From the NCBI RefSeq assembly GCF_030418165.1, contig NZ_JAUHTQ010000001.1, positions 372,001 through 436,000 on the forward strand: a stretch of DNA of 64,000 bases, read 5' to 3'. Both the position numbers and the translations under genes were made by a program. Positions 18,275 through 26,763 of the stretch are shown here, in pieces (within the stretch, counting starts at the first letter, position 1; each line of letters starts with the position of its first letter). The notes beneath the pieces are model-generated. The model saw only the letters and a program-made list of their open reading frames with translations, was not told the DNA's origin and ran no database searches. This DNA comes from Ureibacillus aquaedulcis. Lineage in GTDB: Bacteria > Bacillota > Bacilli > Bacillales_A > Planococcaceae.

Positions 18275-19160
18275 AACAATCCGACGACACTTTCGTGAAA
18301 GTATAAAATCACTTGGCCGAAACGGCTGGATGACGTTTGCATCCATCAGTGCCGTAACAGTGACCCTGTTATTAGTAGGCGTCTTTACAATCATCATGAT
18401 GAACTTAAACAAAGTGGCAGATGATATCGAAAAAGATGTCGAAATTAAAGTTTTGATTGATATTATAGCCGATCCTGCAGAAGCAAAAGCCGCTGAAGCT
18501 ACACTTATGGAAGAAATCAAGAATATGCCGGGGGTTGCAGAGGTCGTTTATTCATCCAAAGAACAAGAACTAGATTTATTGGTTGATAGTTATGGGGAAG
18601 ATTTGAGTCTATTCGAACAAAGTAACCCATTAAACAATGTTCTTTATGTTAAAGCGTCAGAACCTCAACAAACAGTAGATATCGCAAAGAAAATAGAGAA
18701 ATTCGATAATATAAGTGAAGTTAAGTATGGAGAAGAAAAGGTTGGTAAATTATTCAGCTTCTTGAATACAAGTCGAAATGTTGGCCTCGTCCTTATCCTA
18801 GGTTTGCTCTTTACAGCCATCTTCTTAATTTCCAATACAATTCGAATTACAATCATTGCTCGTAGAGATGAGATTGAAATTATGAAACTGGTCGGAGCAA
18901 CGAATTCCTTTGTTCGAATTCCATTTGTCATCGAAGGTATGTGGCTTGGAGTTTTAGGCTCGATTGTTCCAATGACGGTAGTCTCTATTGTTTATGCCAA
19001 TATATTTAAAATTATAGAACCAAAACTAAACGGTGAATTATTACAGTTGCTAGATGTAACGCCACTACTTTATCAAGTCAATGCATTAATCCTTGTAATG
19101 GGTATTTTAATCGGGGTATGGGGCAGCTTTATGTCGGTTAGAAAATTCCTGAAGGTCTAA
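18264..19160 (+). CDS. ftsX: Cell-division membrane protein FtsX
   Basis: Permease-like partner of FtsE with four membrane segments: one near residues 25-45, an extracellular domain (about 50-170) that contacts a peptidoglycan hydrolase, then three C-terminal helices. The FtsX/MacB-type segment ARRDEIEIMKLVGAT is present near residue 205. I chose ATG 18264, which follows GGAGGTGA by 8 nt and gives 298 residues (MKGRTIRRHF); the frame is open 11 codons further upstream without a better SD. The M23 hydrolase gene directly downstream is a plausible target. Confidence 0.95.
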   Translation: MKGRTIRRHFRESIKSLGRNGWMTFASISAVTVTLLLVGVFTIIMMNLNKVADDIEKDVEIKVLIDIIADPAEAKAAEATLMEEIKNMPGVAEVVYSSKEQELDLLVDSYGEDLSLFEQSNPLNNVLYVKASEPQQTVDIAKKIEKFDNISEVKYGEEKVGKLFSFLNTSRNVGLVLILGLLFTAIFLISNTIRITIIARRDEIEIMKLVGATNSFVRIPFVIEGMWLGVLGSIVPMTVVSIVYANIFKIIEPKLNGELLQLLDVTPLLYQVNALILVMGILIGVWGSFMSVRKFLKV

Positions 19161-19235
19161 CTATGCCAGCATTGCGAAAAAAGTAGAATAAAAAAGTAGA
19201 ATCCTGTGTAAGAAAGTGGAAAGGGGTCTTAATCT

Positions 19236-20546
19236 GTGAAAATAAGTAAAAAGCCAATACGAACTTTAATGACTGCTGCTGTCCTTGTGCTTGCTATCCA
19301 AGGACCAGCTACATATGCTGCTAGTTTATCAGATTTGAAAGATGAGAAATCTGAGGTAGAGCAAAAGAAGAATCAATTAAATAGTGAGATCAAAGAAAAA
19401 ACATCCGAAATTAATACAATCGAAGCTAAGCAAAAGACATTATTAGAGCAAATTACAGAATTAACTGATGAAATTACAAATACAAACAATCAAATCAGTA
19501 AGGTAAAACAAGATATCGAAGTAACCGCTGGTGAGATAGAAACATTGAAAGCGGATATTGTTGCACTGCAGGAAAAAATTGACCAACGTAATGAACTGCT
19601 TGCAGAACGTGCCCGTGCGCTACAAGCAAATGGTGAAGTTAGTTTTCTGGATGTGCTGCTTGGTGCTAATAGTTTTGTAGATTTCATCGATCGGTACTCA
19701 GCCGTGAATACGTTGATGGATGCCGATCGTCAAATCATGAAAGAACAAAAAGAAGATCAGAACAAGCTTGAAGAACAAAAAGCTGCTTTGGAAAATAAAA
19801 AACAAGAACTGGAAACTAAAAAAGCGGAGCTTGATAGTTTAAAAGCATCTCTTAATTCGCAAAAAGAAAAGAAAGATAATTTAATAGATGAACTGGAAGC
19901 TCAGCAAAAAAAGATTGCAAGTGAAAAGTCGGTATTAGAGGAACGATATGAAGAAGCAGTAGAAATCAGCGATGAAATTAATGCCCAAATCGCTGCGGAA
20001 CAAAAAAGACTATTAGAAGTTGCTCGTCAACAAGAAGAAGCTAGAAAGGCAGCAGCTGCAGCAGCTGCAGCAAATAATGCAAATAATAATAGCAGCGGCA
20101 ATAGCGGCGCTTCAGCACCTGCAGTTTCGGCTGGAAATTGGACAAAACCCGCGAATGGTCGTTATACAAGTCCTTATGGCGCACGTATTCACCCAATTTC
20201 AGGAACTTATAAATTCCATTATGGAATCGATATTGCAAACGGTACAGGAACTCCTATAGTTTCAGCGGCAGACGGAGTGGTTACATATGCAGGACGTCTT
20301 TCTACATATGGTAATGTTGTAATGGTTACACATTCGATTGATGGACAGATCTTCACTTCACTTTATGCGCATCTAAGCTCAATTAATGTAAGTGTTGGAA
20401 CACAGGTATCAAAAGGTCAACAAATTGCAGGAATGGGAAGCACAGGAGCTTCAACTGGCTCTCACTTACACTTTGAAATTCACGTGGGTACATGGGTAAA
20501 ACAAAGTGTTGGTAGTGTCAATCCATTAAATTATATTTCTCTATAG
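19236..20546 (+). CDS. Secreted coiled-coil M23 peptidase, likely FtsEX-linked
   Basis: A 436-residue secreted murein hydrolase candidate. A signal peptide (residues 1-28, ending TYAA) is followed by long coiled coil (about 30-265), an Ala/Asn/Ser-rich linker (270-300) and a C-terminal LytM/M23 domain with intact zinc-site motifs HYGID, YAHLS and HLHFE. This EnvC/PcsB-like layout, directly downstream of ftsEX, suggests a hydrolase kept inactive by its coiled coil until FtsX engages it. B. subtilis uses the NlpC/P60 enzyme CwlO for this role instead. GTG 19236 has AAAGGGG 8 nt upstream. The low-complexity Ala codons (GCAGCTGCA) near 20050 lie in the linker. Confidence 0.9.
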   Translation: MKISKKPIRTLMTAAVLVLAIQGPATYAASLSDLKDEKSEVEQKKNQLNSEIKEKTSEINTIEAKQKTLLEQITELTDEITNTNNQISKVKQDIEVTAGEIETLKADIVALQEKIDQRNELLAERARALQANGEVSFLDVLLGANSFVDFIDRYSAVNTLMDADRQIMKEQKEDQNKLEEQKAALENKKQELETKKAELDSLKASLNSQKEKKDNLIDELEAQQKKIASEKSVLEERYEEAVEISDEINAQIAAEQKRLLEVARQQEEARKAAAAAAAANNANNNSSGNSGASAPAVSAGNWTKPANGRYTSPYGARIHPISGTYKFHYGIDIANGTGTPIVSAADGVVTYAGRLSTYGNVVMVTHSIDGQIFTSLYAHLSSINVSVGTQVSKGQQIAGMGSTGASTGSHLHFEIHVGTWVKQSVGSVNPLNYISL

Positions 20547-20554
20547 TAGTTATC

Positions 20555-20598
20555 AAAGCAGGCTAGGACATGTTTGTCGCAACTGGCCTGCTTTTATT
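20555..20598 (+). terminator. Terminator after the M23 peptidase gene
   Basis: AAAGCAGGC (20555-20563) pairs with GCCTGCTTT (20586-20594) around a 22-nt loop, then TTATT. Confidence 0.75.
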
Positions 20599-20714
20599 GT
20601 GTCTGTTAGCAACAAATTATTTCTTAATATTCGACATTTATGATATTCTGATGGAGGTTATGTAATAGAAAGTTACACGAAAAGTTTTTACTCTTTAATC
20701 TTGGAGGGTGGGAA

Positions 20715-21299
20715 ATGAAAAAGAAAGCAATTGGGCTTAGTGTAGTAATGATTCTTGTAGTTATTATGCTAGGCACTTATATAAAAAATCAGATAGAGGC
20801 AAGTGAAGCAATTTCTGAACAGGCAGTCTCCTATGAAATGGACTTGAATCAAGAAGAGGGGCTTGAAAAAGGACAAGTTGCCCCAAACTTTACTTTGCAA
20901 ACATTAACCGGTGAAACTTTTACTTTATCAGAATTAAAAGGAAAGAAAGTCATTCTGAACTTCTGGGCGAGCTGGTGTCCACCTTGTAAAAAGGAAATGC
21001 CCCATCTTCAAAAGTATTATGAAGAAAATGCACAAGATGATAATGCAGTCATTGTTGGCGTAAACATTACCCACGCAGAAAGATCGGTGGATCAAATTAA
21101 AACTGTACAGCAATTTGTAGATAGTTTTGACCTCACATTCCCAATCCCGCTAATGGAGGAGGAGGGGGTCGACAAGCTTTATCAGATTATTACCATTCCT
21201 TCGACTTTTATGATTGATACGGAGGGCCGCATACAGCGCCAGATCGTAGGACCGCTCGATCAAGAAGCTTTAAGAGATTATGTGAAGAATTTGGATTAA
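20715..21299 (+). CDS. TlpA/ResA-like membrane-anchored thiol-disulfide oxidoreductase
   Basis: Extracytoplasmic thioredoxin-fold reductant or oxidant. 194 residues: an uncleaved N-terminal anchor (about 5-22), then a redoxin domain with active site WCPPC at 87-91 and the cis-Pro segment ITIPSTFMID. The WCPPC dipeptide and extra insertion place it with ResA/TlpA/StoA proteins, which serve cytochrome c maturation or spore cortex synthesis. No ccm or res genes are nearby, so the client is unknown. SD TTGGAGGGTGGG precedes ATG 20715. Confidence 0.9.
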   Translation: MKKKAIGLSVVMILVVIMLGTYIKNQIEASEAISEQAVSYEMDLNQEEGLEKGQVAPNFTLQTLTGETFTLSELKGKKVILNFWASWCPPCKKEMPHLQKYYEENAQDDNAVIVGVNITHAERSVDQIKTVQQFVDSFDLTFPIPLMEEEGVDKLYQIITIPSTFMIDTEGRIQRQIVGPLDQEALRDYVKNLD

Positions 21300-21415
21300 T
21301 CCATTACATGTATCTGTCCTTAAATTAATAAAATATCCTATTAAATATAAAAATCGGCTTTTCAAAGTGTTATCCCTTTTTGTTTTTTCATAGAGTGAAC
21401 GAGAGGGGGTAAACA

Positions 21416-22858
21416 ATGAGGAAAAGTCGATTTTTTTTATTAATTGGTGCCGTTTGTATAATAATAGCTGGCTTTATTTTTTGGCAAAACTCGAAGCAAA
21501 TCGGGGTTGGTGGAAAGGATGTCAGCGATGTTGCTGTCATTGACCAAGCCTATTCCCTTATCACGGAAAACTCGGTATATGGGACGAACGAAGCCGCATT
21601 AATCGAAGGGGCAATAAGAGGAATGGCCGGAGCGATTAAAGACCCGTACAGTACGTACTATACGGAAAAAGAAGCGGCCCTGCACAGGCAATCCTTAGCT
21701 GGACAACGCGTTGGAATAGGGATTGAAATTACGGAAAAAAACGGGAAATTCATTGTTGTTGCACCTGTAAAATCTTCTCCAGCTGAAAAAGCAGGAATTC
21801 GTCCTTATGATGAAATTGTACAAGTAGATGAACAACGTCTTGAAGGGAAAACAATTGGCGAGCTGATGCAATTGATTCAAGGGGAAGCTGGTAAAAAAGT
21901 TAATCTCGTCTTATATCGACCAAGTACGGAACGACATATTAAAGTTAGTGTTGAACGGGCGGAAATCAATAATGATACAGTCGCTTCAAAGGTGCTGAAA
22001 GTGGATGAATCAGATATAGGCTATGTATCTATTTCTATGTTCGGAGAAAAAACGGCCGAAGAATGGGTGGAAAAGACAACAAAATTAATCAGTGAAGACG
22101 TTGAAGGCCTTATAGTCGATCTTCGTGATAATCCAGGCGGATATTTACATAGCGTAGCAGCTGTTGTAAGTAGCATTGAGAAGGATAATACCGTCTTTGC
22201 CTATATGCAAAACGGTTCAGGGGCCATGGAGCCTTTAAAGACATCAAAACTGGAAGTGGATGATTTTTATTTAGATAAAATGAAAAAACTCCCAATTGTT
22301 GTTCTTCAAAATGAAGGTAGTGCATCTGCAAGTGAAGTGATGGCAGGGGCAGTTCAAAGCTGGGAACGTGCATTGATTGTTGGATCAAAAAGCTTCGGAA
22401 AAGGAACTGTTCAAGAAACCTGGGGACTTGAAAATGGGGGAGAACTAAAATTATCGACAAATAAATGGCTCACTCCGGAGAGACAATGGATTCATGGCAA
22501 AGGCATCCAAGCGGATATCGAAGCAGAACAGCATCCTTTATTTTCCCTTGAAATTATTCCGTTAACTGGGGAATATGCTGAAGGTGATTTTAAGGAAGAG
22601 GTTGCATACACACAGAAAGTACTAAGCGGACTTGGCTATAATATTACTCGGACAGACGGATTCTATGATGAAGATACGGCAGAGGCGGTTGTCCTTTATC
22701 GGGAGAAAAATGAACTGAAAAAAGGACGCCACATGGATGAAGAATTCTTTGCGAGTATCCGGGAGCAGGTTATTTCATATAAGGAAAATGCCGAAAATGA
22801 TGAGCAATTGAACATGGGGATCAGTGTAATGATGAATCGCTTAAAAGGGGATATTTAA
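21416..22858 (+). CDS. ctpB: Carboxy-terminal processing protease (S41), CtpB-like
   Basis: Membrane-tethered serine protease with a Ser-Lys dyad. 480 residues: N-terminal helix (5-23), PDZ domain (about 95-170) with VGIGIEI, S41 core with nucleophile in NEGSASASE near residue 302 and the Lys in SKSFGKGTVQ, and a C-terminal peptidoglycan-binding-type helical domain (about 395-440). In B. subtilis CtpB cleaves SpoIVFA during sporulation and its gene sits between ftsX and minJ, as here. SD GAGAGGGGGT precedes ATG 21416. Confidence 0.9.
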   Translation: MRKSRFFLLIGAVCIIIAGFIFWQNSKQIGVGGKDVSDVAVIDQAYSLITENSVYGTNEAALIEGAIRGMAGAIKDPYSTYYTEKEAALHRQSLAGQRVGIGIEITEKNGKFIVVAPVKSSPAEKAGIRPYDEIVQVDEQRLEGKTIGELMQLIQGEAGKKVNLVLYRPSTERHIKVSVERAEINNDTVASKVLKVDESDIGYVSISMFGEKTAEEWVEKTTKLISEDVEGLIVDLRDNPGGYLHSVAAVVSSIEKDNTVFAYMQNGSGAMEPLKTSKLEVDDFYLDKMKKLPIVVLQNEGSASASEVMAGAVQSWERALIVGSKSFGKGTVQETWGLENGGELKLSTNKWLTPERQWIHGKGIQADIEAEQHPLFSLEIIPLTGEYAEGDFKEEVAYTQKVLSGLGYNITRTDGFYDEDTAEAVVLYREKNELKKGRHMDEEFFASIREQVISYKENAENDEQLNMGISVMMNRLKGDI

Positions 22859-23001
22859 TTTTGTGAACGAGTCCTCTTGATAGTGGGTGCAAGTTTGCAA
22901 GAAAAATACAATTTTATGCCGAAATAGTTAGATTCTATCTACGCAATTGATTGTTCGTTTGATACAATGACATTAGTTATGTGTAAACGGGCGGTGGAAA
23001 A

Positions 23002-24171
23002 GTGGTTACAGAAATATTAATAGAGGTTGCTAGAGGAGTTGGACGATTATTTATGAACCCAATCTTCTATATAGCAATTATCATGGCTATCTATTTAGGC
23101 TATCGTCGGGTAAAAAGGGAAAGGAAATTTTTCCACATCCGCATTTTGTGGGGATGGTCCGAAACGATAGGGTTGTTGAAGGAAGGATTATTGATTTCCT
23201 TATGTATATCCATTCTCTCACTCGGATTTGGAATAACAATACCAACACAATTTTTATATGTTGTGACATTGATCAGTTTCATCGCACTAATCATCTTTGT
23301 CTTTCATTTTCTTTCGCCCATTATTATCTTTTCACTCAGTTTAGTGACACTTTTCTTGTTTGACTATTTCGATGTGTCCTTTAATTTGTTTGGTCTAGAG
23401 ATTAATGGTGTGGAGATGAAAGAAGGCTTGGCTATAACAGTTGCAATTTTAGCTGGGCTATTATTGGTTGCAGAAGGTATGTTAATTCGTAAATACGGTG
23501 CCCAGTACGCATCACCGATTGTGGAAAATTCCAAAAGAGGGCTAAAGGCTGTAGCTTTTCTAAGCAAGAAAATCTGGGTGCTGCCAATCTTTTTTGTGAT
23601 TCCGGGAGATGTAATTAATGCTTACTTTCCATGGTGGCCCCAAGTTTCATTAGATTCTACAGAGTTTTCTCTTGTCCTATTCCCCATGATCATAGGTTTC
23701 CAACAAATGAGCCGACACACTTTACCGGTTTACTTGCACCAGAAACTAGGGCGTTCCGTTATTATTCTGGGGGAAGTAGTCATCATCGGAGGGCTTGTAG
23801 CTTATTTCTTCCCAATCGTTGGATTTGCAATGCTGATCGTCGGTCTAGTGGCAAGAATAGCCATCTCTATCCGCTTTGTAATGCGTGAACAAAAGGATGT
23901 TTACGCAGTATCAGCAAAATCAAGTGGTGTAGTAATAGCTGGGGTATTGCCGGATTCACCAGCCGAAAAAATGGGATTGGACGTTGGGGAAGTCATACGA
24001 AAAGTGAATGGGGTTGAGGTTCATAGTGAACGGGAATTGTATGAAGCATTGCAAATTAATGCTGCTCATTGTCGTCTAGAAGTACTCAATCACCAAAACG
24101 AAGTACGATTAACCCAGCATGTAGTCTATAATGGAGATCACCATCGCATCGGGCTGCTAGTGGCGGAATAA
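23002..24171 (+). CDS. minJ: Min-system topology protein MinJ
   Basis: Polytopic membrane protein linking DivIVA to MinD/MinC at poles and septa. 389 residues, close to the B. subtilis length; about seven or eight membrane segments across residues 15-295, then a C-terminal cytoplasmic PDZ domain (about 300-370, VVIAGVLPDSPAEKMGLDVG). The ftsEX-ctpB-minJ order matches B. subtilis. The start is GTG 23002 with a modest SD (GGCGGTGG, 4-5 nt away). The swrA gene found between ctpB and minJ in B. subtilis is absent. Confidence 0.88.
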   Translation: MVTEILIEVARGVGRLFMNPIFYIAIIMAIYLGYRRVKRERKFFHIRILWGWSETIGLLKEGLLISLCISILSLGFGITIPTQFLYVVTLISFIALIIFVFHFLSPIIIFSLSLVTLFLFDYFDVSFNLFGLEINGVEMKEGLAITVAILAGLLLVAEGMLIRKYGAQYASPIVENSKRGLKAVAFLSKKIWVLPIFFVIPGDVINAYFPWWPQVSLDSTEFSLVLFPMIIGFQQMSRHTLPVYLHQKLGRSVIILGEVVIIGGLVAYFFPIVGFAMLIVGLVARIAISIRFVMREQKDVYAVSAKSSGVVIAGVLPDSPAEKMGLDVGEVIRKVNGVEVHSERELYEALQINAAHCRLEVLNHQNEVRLTQHVVYNGDHHRIGLLVAE

Positions 24172-24189
24172 AGCTAATATCAACAATAA

Positions 24190-24228
24190 AAAAAAGCGAA
24201 GACTATAAAACGTCTTTGCTTTTTTAGT
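24190..24228 (+). terminator. Terminator after minJ
   Basis: AAAAAAGCGAAGAC (24190-24203) pairs with GTCTTTGCTTTTTT (24212-24225) with one G-U pair and an 8-nt loop, merging into a T-run. Confidence 0.85.
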
Positions 24229-24290
24229 TTTCATATAGGAGGTTGAAATACTTAGATTGATTATCAATTCAGATAGACGTGCTTTAAAAG

Positions 24291-24400
24291 AACACGCAGC
24301 CTACTATGTAAGCTGCGCAATTTATCCAATAGTTTAGATTAGGATACAATGAAGGGGCCTTACACAAAGCCGGTGACAAAAACGTAGCGTCGTGTCGCCC
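24291..24400. other. Structured intergenic region between minJ and azlD
   Basis: Two hairpins lie in this gap. CGCAGCCTAC/GTAAGCTGCG (24295-24317) reads on the minus strand as a stem followed by TGTTCTTTT, a possible azlCD terminator. A second, larger fold pairs AAGGGG near 24352 with CCCCTT near 24402 around a GC-rich interior unlike its AT-rich surroundings. I cannot match it to a known RNA family. No open frame with an SD is present. Confidence 0.4.
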
Positions 24401-24482
24401 CCTTAAATCGCTCAATAAACCTATAACTATATTAAAATTTTTATTAAAATTTGCTGCTAGTATTGCAATACAATTATAAAAT

Positions 24483-24806
24483 CTAAAAGAAAAACCTCAA
24501 TATCGCCATGGTAATGACGCCGACGATAACGGTTTTGGATAAGCTTTTTGTCCAGATCGCAATAATCAATGTGGGAACAAATGCTGCCAAGTTCAGCCAA
24601 TCAAAGGTCACAATGTTCCCTTCAGCGTGAAAAAGCGCTTCTAATACAAGTGCACTTAAAATACATACAGGTATGTAAGCCAACCAACGCAGGACGACAT
24701 CGGGTAATTGTATATTTCGAACCAATATAAAAGGAGTAACCCGTGGAACCCATGTGACAAGAGCACAGCCGAGCATCAATAATAGCATTTCCAGTGATAT
24801 ACTCAT
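24483..24806 (-). CDS. azlD: Branched-chain amino acid exporter small subunit AzlD
   Basis: Small membrane partner of AzlC in a branched-chain amino acid export pair (LIV-E family). 107 residues with about four membrane helices; the segment WVPRVTPFIL is typical of AzlD. Its ATG overlaps the azlC stop by 4 bp (ATGA), so the two are translationally coupled. Confidence 0.92.
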   Translation of the reverse strand: MSISLEMLLLMLGCALVTWVPRVTPFILVRNIQLPDVVLRWLAYIPVCILSALVLEALFHAEGNIVTFDWLNLAAFVPTLIIAIWTKSLSKTVIVGVITMAILRFFF

Positions 24807-25528
24807 TTTTCTGTTGCCACCCCAATCGTGGCAACAATCATCGTTGCAATTAGTACGGCTAAGTGTCCAGGCAAGAAATATAAAAGCACATATAGCAAGA
24901 TTGCCATTAATGCGATTAACTTTAAGTAATGCATAAGTTTGCTTTTCCCGACACTGCTTAAGCTCAGCACAAGCAGTGCACTAAACATAGCGAGTAGGGC
25001 AAAGTCCAATCCCCAGTCCTCTGCATTTGGCAGCCACTTACCAATAATTCCGCCAATCGTACATGAAGCAATCCATGCAAGGTAAGCAGTTAGGTTCAGG
25101 CCGTCCATCCAATTGCCGCCAAGCTGTTTGTCCTTCATCACTTTTGTAGTGGCAACACCAAATGTTTCATCGGTCAATAATGTACCAAACCCAATATTGC
25201 GCAATGGCGAATATCGTGTCAGGTGAGGGGCAACCGTAAGTGACATAAGGAAATGCCGTAAATTAACGATAAAAGTTGTAATAATGATAACCGAAAATGG
25301 AGCACCTGCTACATACAATCCACAGAAGATAAATTGTGCGGACCCTGCGTAGACAAGCACTGATAAAAGAAAAATTTCAAGCACTGAAAGGTTTGAAGTG
25401 ATGCCGATGACACCGAAAGCTATGCCAATGCTAACATAGCCGAGTAAAGTTGGAATACAGTCTTTAATTCCTTGGGAAAATGAATCAGTCGTGATTGTTG
25501 ACGCATTTACATTTAAGTGGGTACTCAA
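24803..25528 (-). CDS. azlC: Branched-chain amino acid exporter large subunit AzlC
   Basis: Integral membrane exporter subunit, 241 residues, with about five to seven helices and the family patterns YVSIGIAFGVIG, YAGSAQFI and NLRHFLMSL. The start is TTG 25528 with AAAGGAA about 9 nt upstream. Forms a two-gene operon with azlD. A degenerate palindromic AATTTT-AAAATT stretch near 25623-25636 could be a CodY contact, as expected for branched-chain amino acid genes, but the match is weak. Confidence 0.93.
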   Translation of the reverse strand: MSTHLNVNASTITTDSFSQGIKDCIPTLLGYVSIGIAFGVIGITSNLSVLEIFLLSVLVYAGSAQFIFCGLYVAGAPFSVIIITTFIVNLRHFLMSLTVAPHLTRYSPLRNIGFGTLLTDETFGVATTKVMKDKQLGGNWMDGLNLTAYLAWIASCTIGGIIGKWLPNAEDWGLDFALLAMFSALLVLSLSSVGKSKLMHYLKLIALMAILLYVLLYFLPGHLAVLIATMIVATIGVATEK

Positions 25529-25559
25529 TTTGTTATATTCCTTTCTAGAAAAATCATAC

Positions 25560-25918
25560 CAGTCTCTTTATTTAATAAAATATTAACATTAAAAAAGACT
25601 TCCATGTAAAGTAAATTTGTTAATTTTAAAAAATTGGAACTGAATCTATCTTATGACATATTTATGCCGACTTGATGATATTACTTTAAATATTTAATCA
25701 GCTATATTAAAATCATATAAAAAAATATTGTAAATCTCATTTAAATCAGTTTTTTTCCGGGAATAGATAGTTTAATAGAGTTAAGATCACAACAAATTAT
25801 CAGTTTAACTTTGGAGAATATTGCTAAAGATAGTAACAATAAATTCTTTGCAATGAAAAAGTTTAATCCTTAGGTAAACTCACTAGTAGTGTTAGCAAGT
25901 GACAAGTCATCATTTTAA
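25560..25918. other. AT-rich divergent gap between azlC and the TVP38 gene
   Basis: About 390 bp of AT-rich DNA with no open frame bearing an SD. A short palindrome CACTAGTAGTG occurs near 25881. Promoters for both flanking genes must lie here, but I cannot pick convincing ones. Confidence 0.4.
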
Positions 25919-25939
25919 ATGGAAATTGGGGTGGAACCT

Positions 25940-26590
25940 GTGAACGATTTTTTTACGGTAGAAAATATTGAAAATTTAGCAGAACATTATCGGACACTTG
26001 GACCGCTGATTGGTATTTTCCTCCCATTTATTGAAGCCTTTTTGCCATTCCTTCCATTAGTCGTGATTGTTGTGGCGAATGCAAGCTCCTATGGCTTATG
26101 GATAGGATTTTTGTTGTCCTGGATAGGTACGGTACTTGGTTCCTATGTGGTTTTCTTGCTTGTTCGGAGGTTTGGCAGACATCCAAGACTTCAAGGTTTT
26201 ATAGAGAAAGAAAAGGTTCAAAAACTAATAAAATGGGTCGATATGCGAGGGTTAAGCCCACTGTTCATTTTACTTTGTTTTCCATTTACGCCGTCTGTCC
26301 TTGTGAACATCGTGGCTGGTCTATCAAATATTAAGAAAAAGTATTATTTAATCGTGATTATGGCTGGTAAATTTGTAATGATTGCAAGCATGAGTGTACT
26401 CGGCTATGACTTAAAAGCGCTTTTAACCGACCCGGTAAAATTAATATTGGCGGGTGTGGGGATTTTCCTGTTATGGATTGTAGGGAAGGCAATAGAAAAA
26501 CATCTAAATAAAAAAGTTGAGAAAGACTTAAGAGACGAAGCGGATAAAAAAAAGATGAAAATGACCGTTAAAAAAGAGCGTTTACTATAA
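25940..26590 (+). CDS. TVP38/TMEM64 (DedA-superfamily) membrane protein
   Basis: About 216 residues with five or six hydrophobic segments and the family's conserved re-entrant-loop signature FLPFLPLVVIVVANA near residue 35 and FPFTPSVLVNIVAGLS near residue 115. Members resemble B. subtilis YtxB and may act in lipid scrambling. I chose GTG 25940, with SD GGGGTGG 5 nt upstream; the ATG at 25919 lies before that SD and has none of its own. The C-terminal tail is strongly basic. Confidence 0.85.
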   Translation: MNDFFTVENIENLAEHYRTLGPLIGIFLPFIEAFLPFLPLVVIVVANASSYGLWIGFLLSWIGTVLGSYVVFLLVRRFGRHPRLQGFIEKEKVQKLIKWVDMRGLSPLFILLCFPFTPSVLVNIVAGLSNIKKKYYLIVIMAGKFVMIASMSVLGYDLKALLTDPVKLILAGVGIFLLWIVGKAIEKHLNKKVEKDLRDEADKKKMKMTVKKERLL

Positions 26591-26607
26591 AGCGCTCTTT
26601 TTTTAAT
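26573..26607 (+). terminator. Terminator overlapping the end of the TVP38 gene
   Basis: AAAGAGCG (26573-26580) pairs with CGCTCTTT (26593-26600) and runs into TTTTT. The 5' arm lies within the last codons. Confidence 0.8.
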
Positions 26608-26708
26608 TTAGAAACAATCCTTATAATGGAAAAGGATTATAATAGATAGAAAGAGTGCAATTGGTATATAATATTTCTTTGTTTTAAGAGTAGTAGATAG
26701 TATAAAAA

Positions 26709-26730
26709 CGAACGTACATTCTGATATAAT
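26709..26730 (+). promoter_or_regulatory. addB: Promoter region of addB with weak LexA-like box
   Basis: A perfect -10 TATAAT is at 26725-26730. CGAACGTACATTCT (26709-26722) has one perfect LexA half-site (CGAAC) and two mismatches in the other. It overlaps the -35 to -10 spacer. The -10 is good; the operator is tentative. Confidence 0.35.
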
Positions 26731-26763
26731 AAAGATAATACTTCAAAGGAAGAAGGGAACGTC

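Noticed and set aside
24352-24405. GC-rich fold considered as a tRNA or tRNA fragment
   Set aside because: No T-loop GTTCGA-type motif, no anticodon arm of correct size and no CCA-like acceptor.
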